Positions 24,485 to 35,100 of a DNA stretch of 54,894 bases are shown one piece after another. Under the pieces are notes generated by a model that did no database searches, was not told the DNA's origin, and was given only the letters and a program-made list of their open reading frames with translations. Numbering within the stretch: the first letter of the stretch is position 1; each line of letters opens with the position of its first letter. The translations under genes were made by a program, and so were the position numbers. This DNA is from an uncultured Collinsella sp. (GTDB lineage Bacteria > Actinomycetota > Coriobacteriia > Coriobacteriales > Coriobacteriaceae), in the NCBI GenBank assembly GCA_958348565.1, contig CATVZP010000003.1, positions 1 to 54,894 of the forward strand, read 5' to 3'.

Positions 24485-24588
24485 CACACAGGGGTCCCGA
24501 AGGGGTCTCGAAGAGTCGCGGTTTCGCCCTTTTTGCGCCGAAGCGATACACTGTTACCGTTTGATTTCTTCGCTCAAGGAGGACGCGC

Positions 24589-26112
24589 ATGCCGTGCACA
24601 ACGATTTTGGTTGGTAAGAACGCGAGCTACGACGGGTCGACGCTGGTTGCCCGCAACGAGGACTCGTCCAACGGGGTGTTTGAGCCCAAGCGCATGCGCG
24701 TGGTGCATCCCGACGAGCAGCCGCGTGTCTACACGAGTGTCCTGAGCCACCTGACCGTTGAGCTGCCCGACAACCCCATGCGCTACACGAGCGTCCCCGA
24801 CGTCGTTCCCGGTCACGGCATTTGGGCCGAGGCCGGTTTCAACGAGCTCAATGTTGGCATGTCCGCAACCGAGACGCTCACCACCAACGAGCGCGTCCGC
24901 GGCGCCGATCCGCTTGTCGACTACGCGCCCGCCAAGGGCAACGAGGGCGAGGACGGCTATGTTCCGGCGCAGCCCGGCGGTCTGGGCGAGGAGGACATGG
25001 TGACTCTGGTGCTGCCGTACGCCAAGTCCGCCCGCGACGGTGTGCGCATCCTGGGCGACCTGCTCGAGCGCTACGGCACCTACGAGAACAATGGCATCGC
25101 CTTTAGTGACGTTGACGAGATCTGGTGGCTCGAGACCATCGGCGGCCACCACTGGATCGCCAAACGCGTGCCCGATGACGCCTATGTGACCATGCCTAAC
25201 CAGCTGGGTATCGACAGCTTTGACCTGGACGATGCCGAGGGCGCCCAGGTCGACCACATGTGCTCCGCCGACCTGCGCTCCTGGATGGCCGAGTGGCATC
25301 TGGACCTGACGCTGGGCGTCGAGGGCGACGGTCCGGCGACAGTCTTCAACCCGCGCGAGGCCTTTGGCTCGCACAGTGACAGCGACCACGTTTACAACAC
25401 GCCGCGCGCCTGGTACATGCAGCGCTGCCTCAACCCCAGCGATGTGTGGGACGGTCCCGAGGCCGACTACACGCCCGAGAGCGATGACATCCCCTGGAGC
25501 CGCGTACCCGAGCGCAGGGTGACCCTCGAGGACATCAAGTACGTGCTTTCGAGCCACTACCAGGGCACGGAGTACGACTGCTACGGCAGCAAGGGTACGC
25601 CCGCCACGCGCGGCGCCTATCGTCCCATCGGCATCAACCGCAACAGCCAGCTCGCCGTGTTGCAGCTGCGTCCCTATGCGCAGCCGGCGTATCGCGCCGT
25701 GCAGTGGATGGCGTTTGGCTCCAACTCGTTTAACGCGCTCGTGCCGCTGTACGCCAATGTCCAGACCATGCCCGAGTACTATGCCGACACGCAGGCTCGC
25801 GTGACGTCCGAGAATTTCTATTGGGCAAATCGCCTGATCGGCGCCTTGGCCGATGTTCGTTTCCATGAGTGCGGTCGTGCGGTCGAGGATTATCAGGAGA
25901 AGATCGGCGGCATGGGCCACAAGCAGATTCACGACGTTGACGCTGTCGTGGCCGCGCTGCCCGAGGCCGAGGTGCCCGCCGAGCTCGCCCGCGCCAACGA
26001 GGCCTTTGCTGAGCGCGTGCGGGTGGAGACCGATGCTCTGTTGGGCAAGGTACTCTACACCACGAGCTGTGCCATGAAGAATTCCTTCGCGATGAACGAT
26101 AACGTAAGGTAA
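24589..26112 (+). CDS. pepD: C69-family dipeptidase
   Basis: A 507-residue N-terminal nucleophile hydrolase that cleaves dipeptides. AAGGAGG precedes ATG 24589. The catalytic cysteine is Cys3 (MPCTTILVG), which is exposed by processing as in the dipeptidase A family. The early motif ARNEDSSNGVF, the middle segment EIWWLETIGGHHWIAKRVPD and the C-terminal EYYADTQARVTSENFYWANR are typical. No signal peptide, so it acts in the cytoplasm on imported dipeptides. A 13-bp hairpin follows the gene. Confidence 0.93.
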   Translation: MPCTTILVGKNASYDGSTLVARNEDSSNGVFEPKRMRVVHPDEQPRVYTSVLSHLTVELPDNPMRYTSVPDVVPGHGIWAEAGFNELNVGMSATETLTTNERVRGADPLVDYAPAKGNEGEDGYVPAQPGGLGEEDMVTLVLPYAKSARDGVRILGDLLERYGTYENNGIAFSDVDEIWWLETIGGHHWIAKRVPDDAYVTMPNQLGIDSFDLDDAEGAQVDHMCSADLRSWMAEWHLDLTLGVEGDGPATVFNPREAFGSHSDSDHVYNTPRAWYMQRCLNPSDVWDGPEADYTPESDDIPWSRVPERRVTLEDIKYVLSSHYQGTEYDCYGSKGTPATRGAYRPIGINRNSQLAVLQLRPYAQPAYRAVQWMAFGSNSFNALVPLYANVQTMPEYYADTQARVTSENFYWANRLIGALADVRFHECGRAVEDYQEKIGGMGHKQIHDVDAVVAALPEAEVPAELARANEAFAERVRVETDALLGKVLYTTSCAMKNSFAMNDNVR

Positions 26113-26130
26113 AGACGACCTTGCAACGAG

Positions 26131-26169
26131 CGAGCGGGGCAAACGCCGTCGAAGGCTTTGCCCCGCTCG
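26131..26169 (+). terminator. Hairpin after pepD
   Basis: CGAGCGGGGCAAA (26131-26143) pairs perfectly with TTTGCCCCGCTCG (26157-26169). There is little T-run, so it may be a bidirectional or factor-dependent stop. Confidence 0.6.
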
Positions 26170-26260
26170 ATTCCTATCTTGGCGGTAAAACGATTTTGTG
26201 TCGTTCGCCCAATCTTGGGTACAAGAAGGCCAATGCAGTTGTTCATGATTGGAGCCAACC

Positions 26261-26677
26261 ATGGTTATGAAATTCGATCAGCTTGTTAACGGTGCCATCA
26301 ACGTGGGCTTCGGCGCCGCCGCCGTTGCCGTCGAGGGCGGCAAGAAGGTTCTCGACGACCTGGGCACCAAGGGCGAGCAGGTCCGCAAGGATGCCGGCAC
26401 CCCCGATATCGCCCGCAGCGTGTCCGATATGTTCGAGCAGGCGGGTGGCACCATCTCCGACCTGACCGAGCGCTTGGGCATGCAGGGCGAGACTGCGGCA
26501 CAGCGCGTGCTCGACGAGCTCATCCTGGCCCGCGTTCGTGTTATGACCGCCCCCGAGCGCACGGCCTTTTTGGCCCATGTGCGCGACATCGTCGATTCGG
26601 TCGAGGACAACGTGACCTCGGTGCCCGTCGAGTCTGTTGAGCCCGACGACGCAGAGGACGCTGAAGAGGCCGAGTAG
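26261..26677 (+). CDS. Small amphipathic helical protein upstream of ABC1 kinase
   Basis: A 138-residue protein. ATG 26261 has GGAG six bases upstream. The sequence is almost entirely helical: an N-terminal Gly/Ala-rich segment (NVGFGAAAVAVEGGKKV), a middle with regular charged heptads (DLTERLGMQGETAAQRVLDE) and an acidic tail ending EDAEEAE. It resembles small phasin-like or lipid-surface proteins, but no family is certain. The ABC1 kinase gene starts eight bases after its stop, so the two are co-expressed and may act together. Confidence 0.8.
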   Translation: MVMKFDQLVNGAINVGFGAAAVAVEGGKKVLDDLGTKGEQVRKDAGTPDIARSVSDMFEQAGGTISDLTERLGMQGETAAQRVLDELILARVRVMTAPERTAFLAHVRDIVDSVEDNVTSVPVESVEPDDAEDAEEAE

Positions 26678-26685
26678 CAGCGCAG

Positions 26686-28449
26686 ATGGCAGATTCCACC
26701 ACCGATTACAACAATCTAGATCCCTTGGGTGACGAGACGGCGGTTGTCGATGAGGTTGAGGCCGCCGTCTCGGGCGCTCGCAAGAAGCCGCGTGCTGTCG
26801 ATATGGTCCCCGAGGAGCCCGACGCGATGGCGCCGGACGAGGAATACCAGCTCACGCCGGCAGGTCGTCGTGAGCGCATTGGGCAGATCGTTCGCCTGAT
26901 CAAAAAGTACCGCGTATGGGATAACCTCACACCGGTGCGTTTGCGTCGTCTGCTCGAAGAGCTCGGCCCCATGTTCGTCAAGATGGGGCAGATTCTGGCT
27001 AACCGCTCCGAGATTTTGCCGCAGCGGTTTTGCGACGAGCTGCGTCGCCTGCGCTCTGACGTAGAGCCGGTGCCGTATGAGGTAGTGCTCCGCTGTCTGG
27101 AAGAGGAGTACGGCCAGCGCTTGGGGCAGATGTTCGACGCGATCGACCCCAACCCGCTCGGAAGCGCTTCTCTTGCGCAAGTTCACCGTGCCCGCCTGGT
27201 GACGGGCGAGGACGTGGCCGTTAAGGTGCAGCGCCCCGGCGCGCAGCAGGTCATGGCGCAGGACATCGACATCATTCGCTCGGTGGTGCGCATCGTTTCC
27301 AAGTTCGTCAATACCGACCAGTTTGTTGACCTACACGCCGTCGTCGAGGAGCTGTGGGCCTCGTTTCGCGAGGAGACCAACTTTTTGGCCGAGGCCAAAA
27401 ACCTCAACGATTTTTATGAGTTCCATAAGAGCGTGCATGGCGTGTCGTGTCCCAAATCCTACTTGGACCTTTGCACCGAACACGTCGTGGTCATGGACTA
27501 CATCGACGGCATCTCGATTGCCGATCCCGAGCGCCTGGTGGCCGAGGGCTATGACCTGGAAAAGATCGGCTCGGCGATTGTCGAGGACTATTCGACGCAG
27601 GTGCTCGATGACGGCTTTTTCCATGCCGACCCGCATGCGGGAAACATCATTCTCAAGGACGGCATCGTCTACTTTATCGACCTGGGCATGGTCGGGCGTA
27701 TGTCGAGTCACGACCGCGGTATCGTTAAGGACATGATTTTCGCCGTGGCCGAGGGTGACGTTCCCAAGCTCAAGGATTCGCTCATGCGCTTTGCCGTGAC
27801 GCGCGGCGATTCGGCCGAGCTCGACCATTCGGCCTTTTTGTCCGACTTGGACTTTATCGTCGCCGACTTTGCGGGTCTTGACCTTAAGGATCTTGATATC
27901 GGCGAGTTTTTGACCTCGCTGCTCAATCTGGCGCGCAAAAACGACGTTGAGCTGCCGAGCGTGGTGACGATGTTCGCGCGCGGCATGGTGACGCTCGAGG
28001 GCCTACTGACCGAGTACATGCCCAACGTCAACATGATCCAGATCATCCAGACGCACATCAAAAACGAGAAGAGCACCTATGCGCGCGTGCGCGATATGGG
28101 GCGCGATTTTGCCGCGAGTAGCTATCGAGCGGCAAAAGGCTCGCTCGAGGCGGCCGAGTATCTGGGCTTGGCGTCGCGCATGCTCACGCGCGGCCAGCTT
28201 AAGGTAAACACGCAGATCATGAGCAGCGATAAGGCGCTGCGACAGCTGGGCGGAATTATCGACCGCATGTCGATGGCAATTGTGATCGCCGGTCTGTTTA
28301 TCGGTTCGTCGGTGGTGTACTACGCGCGCATCGAGCCGGTTGTGTTTGGTATCCCGGTCATTGGCTTTATGGGCTACGTGAGTGCGCTGGTGCTGGCGCT
28401 GATGCTGGGCCGCGAGATCTGGCGCAACAGCCACGGCGGCAAGCGTTAG
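26686..28449 (+). CDS. ABC1/AarF/UbiB-family atypical kinase
   Basis: A 587-residue protein kinase-like ATPase. The family-specific KxGQ motif appears as FVKMGQILANRSE near 104, the Ala-rich loop as GSASLAQVH near 163, the ATP lysine in VAVKVQRPG near 179, the EETNFLAEAKN helix near 230, and the catalytic HADPHAGNI and DLGMVGRM motifs near 310-330. Two C-terminal membrane helices (about 525-575) anchor it. In respiring bacteria UbiB helps make ubiquinone; an anaerobic coriobacterium would probably not make ubiquinone, so the role here is more likely general lipid or isoprenoid handling. Expressed with the small helical protein upstream. Confidence 0.9.
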   Translation: MADSTTDYNNLDPLGDETAVVDEVEAAVSGARKKPRAVDMVPEEPDAMAPDEEYQLTPAGRRERIGQIVRLIKKYRVWDNLTPVRLRRLLEELGPMFVKMGQILANRSEILPQRFCDELRRLRSDVEPVPYEVVLRCLEEEYGQRLGQMFDAIDPNPLGSASLAQVHRARLVTGEDVAVKVQRPGAQQVMAQDIDIIRSVVRIVSKFVNTDQFVDLHAVVEELWASFREETNFLAEAKNLNDFYEFHKSVHGVSCPKSYLDLCTEHVVVMDYIDGISIADPERLVAEGYDLEKIGSAIVEDYSTQVLDDGFFHADPHAGNIILKDGIVYFIDLGMVGRMSSHDRGIVKDMIFAVAEGDVPKLKDSLMRFAVTRGDSAELDHSAFLSDLDFIVADFAGLDLKDLDIGEFLTSLLNLARKNDVELPSVVTMFARGMVTLEGLLTEYMPNVNMIQIIQTHIKNEKSTYARVRDMGRDFAASSYRAAKGSLEAAEYLGLASRMLTRGQLKVNTQIMSSDKALRQLGGIIDRMSMAIVIAGLFIGSSVVYYARIEPVVFGIPVIGFMGYVSALVLALMLGREIWRNSHGGKR

Positions 28450-28515
28450 CGATTTCCCGGGGTCGGGGAAACGGGTAATTTTGCTTTGCGTCGCGCCGGC
28501 GTGGGTTGGTTCGAA

Positions 28516-28669
28516 CAAAACTATGCCGGTTTACGGGGCTGGAGTGCCGAACCTCGACCATACCGAAATTCGCGCTTTTAAAACCGCAGGTAGATGAGTC
28601 GTTGGTTTTCGAAAATGACAGGTATGGTTGCGAGGTGCTGATTCGGCGCCGTAATCCGGCATAGTTTTG
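28516..28669. repeat. 154-bp inverted-repeat element upstream of the cobalamin riboswitch
   Basis: The left arm (28516-28564, starting CAAAACTATGCCGGTTTACG) and the complement of the right arm (28621-28669, starting CAAAACTATGCCGGATTACG) are about 49 bases each, matching well at both ends (CAAAACTATGCCGG ... ACCATACC) with a diverged centre. A smaller nested pair AAAACC/GGTTTT lies between them. The design resembles a MITE or a long folded RNA. It lies between the ABC1 kinase and the riboswitch; the rest of 28450-28759 shows nothing I can assign. Confidence 0.6.
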
Positions 28670-28759
28670 AAACGGGCTGTTCTTGCAAGGTCCGACGACA
28701 GTCCTTCCTATTGCAAACCATAGCTTTTACCTTGGGCTTCGCCTGTGTGCGGGGCCCTT

Positions 28760-28788
28760 TTGCGTGCTACCATATTGACAGTAATAAT
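28760..28788 (+). promoter_or_regulatory. Candidate promoter of the riboswitch-controlled operon
   Basis: TTGCGT (28760-28765), a 17-base spacer and AATAAT (28783-28788) would start transcription near 28795, just before the aptamer. A second possibility is TTGACA at 28775-28780 with TAGATG at 28797-28802, but that would cut off the first aptamer bases. Confidence 0.45.
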
Positions 28789-28798
28789 CGATGGCCTA

Positions 28799-28969
28799 GA
28801 TGGTGGTGCGGAGACGCACGAATGCGCGGTTTTCCTGCGCGTTTGGGAGAATCGGGGTGCAAGTCCCCGGCTGTACCAGTAACCGTAATTCCTCTTGGCC
28901 CGGGATAGTCGCGTCGCAGATCGGACGGCGCGCCCGGGTCGGTAAGGTTAAGTCGGATCGCCTCCCATC
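28799..28969 (+). ncRNA. Cobalamin riboswitch aptamer
   Basis: The core matches the cobalamin riboswitch consensus in order. A closing helix pairs GATGG (28799-28803) with CCATC (28965-28969). A GCGCGG/CTGCGCG helix comes next, followed by GGGAGAATC and the conserved hairpin GGGGTGCAAGTCCCC. Then come GGCTGTACCAGTAACCGTAA and the B12 box AAGTCGGATCGCCTCCC (about 28950-28966). These elements bind adenosyl- or methylcobalamin in known examples. The next coding sequence is the giant surface protein starting at 29114, so the riboswitch most likely lowers its expression when B12 is plentiful. Confidence 0.85.
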
Positions 28970-29113
28970 TTGTGCGCGGCCGCGGCGCATGCCGCCGGTA
29001 CGCGTTGGGCTCTGGAGGGAAGGGGGACCCCGATGGGGGTACTCGAGCGCAATGTGCGCGATGACGTGGGGCAGCCGCTGGGCAATGCTCCAAGTGCAGA
29101 CAATAGGAGACAA
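28970..29113 (+). other. Leader between riboswitch and surface protein start (expression platform)
   Basis: This 144-base stretch has several GC-rich hairpins, including one around ACCCCGATGGGGGT (about 29025-29040), but no T-run that would make a terminator. A CTCC at about 29090 can pair with the GGAG of the ribosome site (29106-29109). Control at translation is therefore more likely than at transcription. Confidence 0.5.
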
Positions 29114-32100
29114 ATGGATATGTTTGAGGACGAGTGCCTGCGCGCCTCGTGGCGTCGTCATGGAGCGATTGCCCGTGGCGTAGCCAAGCGCGGTCTGGTG
29201 GCGTTCCTGGCTTTTGCCATGGCTTTTGGCACCACGCCGGCGCAACTTTGGGCCGAGGGCGCCGAGGGCATTGCCGAGGCTGTGGCCCAGACTGCGACGG
29301 GCGGTGAGGGCGCAGCGGCAGACGAGGGCGCTGCTGCCGACACCGGCGCGAACAGTGCGGCGGCGAGCGCTGCTGCCGATGGCGCCGGCGCAGATCAGGG
29401 CGCAACTGCGAGTGCCGCGAATGGTGCCGACACCGCCGCAGACAACGCGACTGAGTCCGAGAACTCTGCTGCGACGTCTGCTGCTTCGGAGCAGAAGAAC
29501 GCCGTTGCCGCCGCTTCCGCCACGACGCTTTCCAGCGAGGCAAAGGTCTTCATCCAGGACGTCAAGGATAAGGACAACTCGTATTCGACGAAGTCCGGCG
29601 CGCTCAACGCGGGCGATACGCTTTGGGCAAACATGTACGACGAGGTCGAGGACGACTGGTACGGCACTTCGACTGAGTCCGTTGCCAATCCCGGCAACTG
29701 GACATACACCTGGCTTGCCGGCACGGTTAGGGCCAGCAGCAATGTCGCCGACTACACCGAGGTTGTAGGCCACGAGCAGTCGCTCACCGTCACCGCCGCG
29801 ATGGAAGGCAAATACTTCATCTGCAAGGTAACGGTTGATGGCAAGGACTACTATGGTCCGTCCGTTTCTTCCGGCTCGGGCATCAACGCCAACTACATTC
29901 CTGGCCCCGTGCTGGGCGCCGGTCAGATGGAGCTTAACAGCGTCAAGCTCAGTAGCGACACGCCGAGCATAGGCGATACCCTGACGGCGACTCCGTACAT
30001 AAGCTATTATCAGCAAACCCCCGCCGACGCCAAGGTTACCTACACGTGGTCCGCATCCACCTCGCAGTACTCGGGCTTTACCAAGATCGAGGGGCAGACG
30101 GGTGCTTCGCTCGTGGTGGGCGACGACCTTGAGGGCAAGTACATCAGGGTCGAGGCCAACGCTGGTGTCAACACGGTGAACAAGACCACTTCCAGCAAGG
30201 TCAAACAGGCCGGTGCGGTCGAGATTTCGGCCGTGTCCATCGTTAACACCAAGGACAACACGAGCGTCTTTGCGGTTGGCGATACCGCCCAGGCTCGCGC
30301 CAAGGAGAAGGGCGGCGCGTACGGCGCATTCGTCGACGCGAGCAAGCTCAACTATCAGTGGCAGTGCTCTGACACCAAGAGTGGCACGTATACCGATATC
30401 GCGGGCGCCACGGGTGAGACCCTCGAGCTAACCGATGCTTTGGGCGGCAAGTACCTCAAGTGCAAGGTGTCTTCGAAGATCGGCTCTTCGAGCATGACCA
30501 ACAACACGGGCGCTCTCGTTGCTGCTGCCGGTTCAATTAATATCACGAGCGTGACTATGAGCCCGACTTCGGGCAAAGTCGAGGTTGGCTCTACGATTAC
30601 GGCGACCGCCAAGGCGGGTTCCGCCGACGTCACCGCCGATTCACGTGTCACGTGGCAGTGGTATAAGGGCACCTCGAACACCGCAAGCAAGTGCGACACG
30701 CCTATCGAGGATGAGACCGGCAACACCCTGACGGTGACCGCCGCCCTTAAGGGCTACTACGTCGTGGCCAAGGCCAACGGCGGCTATGGCGAGCAGAAGC
30801 CCTGCTATGCGGCGGGTCCCGTTTCCGTCGCTGGCCAAGTTGAGCTTTACGACGTGCAGTTCGAGGGCTCTCCTGCCACCAACGGCGTACGTGTGGGTGA
30901 TACGCTCAAGACTAAGGTGCGCAAAAAGGACGGCTCCAACTATCACTATATCGACCGCACCGATAATGTGACCTACCAGTGGCAGTATGCAAACAGCAGC
31001 TCGAGCTACGACTCCGCTTACACCGATATCCCCGGTGCTACCGAGGCGACCTATACCGTTGACGCCGCCTATGCTGGCAAGTACCTGCGCGTGAAGGTTA
31101 CGAGCGAAAATACCGTTTCCAGCACGCAGAAGAAGAGCTCCTACGGCGGCACGCAGTCCGTAGCTCCGCTCGGCCCCGTGACGCTCAAGGGCCAGTACAA
31201 GCTGGCGGGCATTGAGCTTGCCGACAAGAACGTTACGCTGAGCGTGGGTTCAAAGATCACGCCGAGTGTGCAGGTGCCGGGCAGCTGGTCGGGCTCGACC
31301 AAGGACGTGCCCGACGATGCTGAACTCACCATGGCGTGGTATGCCAAGGGCGAGGGCGATGCCGATTGGACCGAGCTCACCGACGGCATCGATAAGACCG
31401 ATGGCAGCCTGACTCTTACGGATGCGCTTGTCGGCAAGCGCATCAAAGTTACGGCGAGCGCTCTCGACAACACGGTTGAGTGGGTTTCGTCGGATAGCGT
31501 TACCGCGGCGGGGAAGTACAACCTGCTGCGCGTGACCACTACGCCGCAGATCAATAGCGATTCGACCCATCTCGTCTCGGGAGATAGCGTTAAGGCGACG
31601 GCGCAGGCCAAGCGCGCCGACGGTTCGGCCACCAACGGTATCGACGTCACCGGTCAGGCGACTGTTGCCTGGTATGCGGCGGACGATGCGAAGGCTCCGG
31701 AGGCCGACTGGACGCTGCTGCCTGATATGTCGGGCGCCGAGGCGACTGTCTCGGCTTCTGCCGCGGGCAAGTATCTGAAGGCTGTCGCCACGAGCGGCAG
31801 CTCGACGGTCGAGCTCGTCTCTGCCAACCCCGTGATCGCCGCGGGCTCGCTTGAGGCTGCAGTCCAAAAGCTCAACGATGCCAATAAGCAGATCGCTGTT
31901 GATTACAGCGCCAAGGGCGGCAACGTCAACGATGTTCTGAAGGCGCAGCTTGCCGATCTGGGATTTGCCGACGTTGACGTTAAGGTCTCTAAGGGTGGCG
32001 TGCGCTTTAACGCTGAGGACACCAAGGCGAGGGTTGGCATCTCCGACGCTCAGGGTAAGACCAACGGCGATGTGACCTTCTTCTACATCGACCCCAACAA

Positions 32101-35100
32101 TTACACCGGTTTCAACATCGACGACCTGCGTAGTGCTAAGGTCGAGTTTGAGCTGTCGCGCGATGGCAAGACCGTGTATTACCAGCCCAGCAAGACGGTG
32201 CAGGTTGCTTGGGACGAGGCTAAGCTGCAAGACCTTCTTGACAGTGCTGCCGAATCCCTGCAGATTGGCTACGCGGCGGGCGAGTCCGCCGATGGCGTGA
32301 CCCAAAATGTCACGCTTCCGTACAAGGCGGGTTCCGCAAAGAAATTCTCTGTTGAATGGACAAGCTCCGACACCGAGCGCCTGTCTGTTTCTGGTTATAG
32401 CTGGGAAGATAAGACGGGTAAGGTTTCGCGCGCATCGAGCGATCGAGACGTGACGCTGACCGCCAAGGTTACGGTTACGAGCGGTGACATCAAGCTTGCC
32501 GGCTCGCATGACTTTGTCGTGACCGTCAAGGGCGATCCCGAGAAGGTCAACGCCGACAAGACGGCGCTCCAGGAGAAGGTCGATGCGGCCTTTACCTACG
32601 ACAACATCAAGTACTCCGGCACCGAAACGGTTGCCAACAAGGATGGCCTGACCGCCGACCTGCAGATGCCGCGCACGAGCACGCTCAATATCGACGGCAA
32701 GTACTACAAGGTTGAGTACTCTGCGAGCACCGATGACATCACGTTCAACGGCTACAAGGGCACGGTCTATCAGCCGCTGCCTGGCACCGAGGCAGCGAAG
32801 ACCAAGATCACCCTCACGGTGACCGATAAGTCGAACGCTGAGGTCACGGCAAGCAAGACCCTCGACTTTGCGATTGCCCCGCAGGACCAGGACGAGCTCG
32901 ATGCTGAGCTTTCCCTTATGGAGCAGGCTAAGGCCGGCTACGCTGCCGCCATTCTGAATGGCCAGGACGCCAATGCCGTTTCGACCGACATGCACGCGTT
33001 CCAGAAAGCGTATCTGGATGCTGACGGCAACCTTGCCTGGAGCTACAACAAGGCAACGACCGATTCGACGTCCCCTGGTATTGTTCCGGTCGATCTGCCT
33101 GGCTATGACGCGATGTCCGGGCAGGATTGGCGTCTGTTTAAGTCGAGCAACAGCTCTATTGTCTCCGCAGAGAACCTGAAGGTCACGCAGCCGCAGTACA
33201 ACACGAAGGTTGTCGTTTCCTCGCGCCTGACGAGCGAGAAGTACGCTCGCTATGCTGAGCGCTATCCCGACAATGCCGCGTATGCCAAGCTTGCGAACCA
33301 GGATGTCTCGGCAACACTGACGGTTCTAGGTACAACTGGCGTCGAAGATCCTAATGCCGGAAAGACAATTATCGTTAAAGCGGGCGTGACAGGGCTCACG
33401 GGTAACGCTGGCGATTCCGAGCGTTCGCCCGAGTCCATTGTGCCTTTGACTCAGGTTCCCGTTCAGTATGATGATCATAAGACTGCAGAAGACGTGCTCG
33501 AGCAAGTGCTCGAGAACGCCGGCTGCACCGATTTTGAGACCAATTCGCTTGGCCTGACTTCACTGAGGACCAAAGATGGTCGCATTCTTGGCTCTGATTG
33601 GAATGCCCCCTATCGCTATTGGTCGTTCTATGTCAACGGCGCCATGGCGGATGTCGGCGCGACGCAATATGCCGTTCAGCCGGGAGATACTATCGAATAC
33701 CGTTACTTTGACGGCTTTGCGGTGCTTACGCACACCGTGACGTTCGACGCGGGCGAGGGCTCCGCGGTCGCCGCGCAGAAGGTCGAGGACGGCAAGGCTG
33801 CCGCCAGGCCGGAAGACCCCGCGCGCGAGGGCTACACGTTCGCCGGCTGGTACTCCGATGCGGGGTGCACGCGGGCCTACGACTTCTCGACGCCCGTCTC
33901 CGGCGACGTTACCCTGTACGCCAAGTGGACCAAGGATGAGTCCGCCACGGTCTCGGTCGTGGGCGTCAAAAACCCGGAGGCCGCGACGCCGGTGCAGGAT
34001 GCCTGGCTCAACAGCGTCGCCGTGACATATGCCGCCGACTCTGGCGCTACCGCTTGGGACCTCATCAGGCAGGCGCTCGATGCCGCCGGTCTGGCATACG
34101 ATGCCCCCACCGAGTCCTGGGGCGTGTTCGTCAAGTCGATTACGTCTGCCGGCGGAGTGGAGCTGGGCACCACTGCAGATTACTCTCGCAGCTGGGGCTT
34201 CTACGTCAACGGCGAATCTGCCTCCGAGGGCGTTTCGAGCTACAAGGTTAAGCCGGGCGACTCCCTGTCCCTGGTCTATCTCTATAACTTTAAACAGCCG
34301 GCAACCGAGGTCGACGGCGTTGTCGTCGACCCGAGTGCTAAGGGTCCCGACTGGAGCAGCTCGTGGCCCGCGGCCGGAACGGGTGCTACCGATGCCCCGA
34401 CTCCCACGGGTGCTGCCGAGGAAAAATGGGTCGCCAAGCTCAAGGAGTCGTCCGACTGGTCCACGTATGTCTCCGAACCGATTACCGCCGGCGACTACCT
34501 CTTTATCGCGGCGGGCAATTCGCTCTACCAGCGTGATGCCAAGACCGGTGATGTCGTTAAGAGCGCCAAGCTCGTGAGTGCCATCTCGTCTGTGTCCCGC
34601 ATGGCATACGCAGGCGGTCTGGTGCTTGTCCCATTAGGTGACGGGCGCGTGCAGGCGCTGACGGCAGACGCCCTCACGACCGTTTGGGTGAGCGAGAAGC
34701 TGCCCGATGGCAAAGGCGGCGCGCAGCAGTGCCAGGGTAACCTTACGGTATCTGCCGGCAAGGTCTATTTCCAGACGAGCGCCGGCTGGTCCGGACCGGG
34801 CGGCTACTCCGTCTGCCTTGACCTGGCGACTGGCAGGACTATCTGGAAGCAGCAGGCTGTCGGTACCAAGGCCAACTACTACTGGACTGGCATGGGAGTG
34901 TCGGGAGACTACGGCTTTGTCGGCAACATGGACGGTACGGTCGAGACCGTCGATCTCGCCACGGGCAAGTCGGTCTCGAGCCTGAGCCTTGGCGCCTCCG
35001 TGAGGTCCGGGGTCACGGTCGCGCCCGGCGGCAAGGTTATCTACGTCGTCAGCTATGACGGCTACCTGCACAAGCTCGGTGTCGGTACCGCTGGCGTCCT

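Noticed and set aside
24253..24564. A 103-codon plus-strand frame with hydrophobic segments, and the matching minus-strand frame
   Set aside because: Both run through the terminal inverted repeats of the MITE-like element; the hydrophobicity comes from AT-rich DNA and there is no ribosome site.
27173..27180. TTGCGCAA, similar to the core of the zinc-ribbon palindrome
   Set aside because: It is inside the ABC1 kinase coding sequence at the conserved ASLAQVH motif and lacks the outer bases.
28501..28520. GGTTCGAA resembling a tRNA T-loop
   Set aside because: No acceptor or anticodon stem surrounds it; it is at the edge of the 154-bp inverted repeat.
28970..29113. Extending the giant surface protein upstream to 28970 or to the ATG at 29033
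   Set aside because: These starts lie in or next to the riboswitch leader and would place about 27-48 extra residues before the signal peptide; AGGAG precedes ATG 29114.
29540..31850. Regular spacing of about 300 bases suggesting a CRISPR or satellite array
   Set aside because: The regularity is that of seven Ig-like protein repeats; the DNA is not identical between units and stays in one frame.
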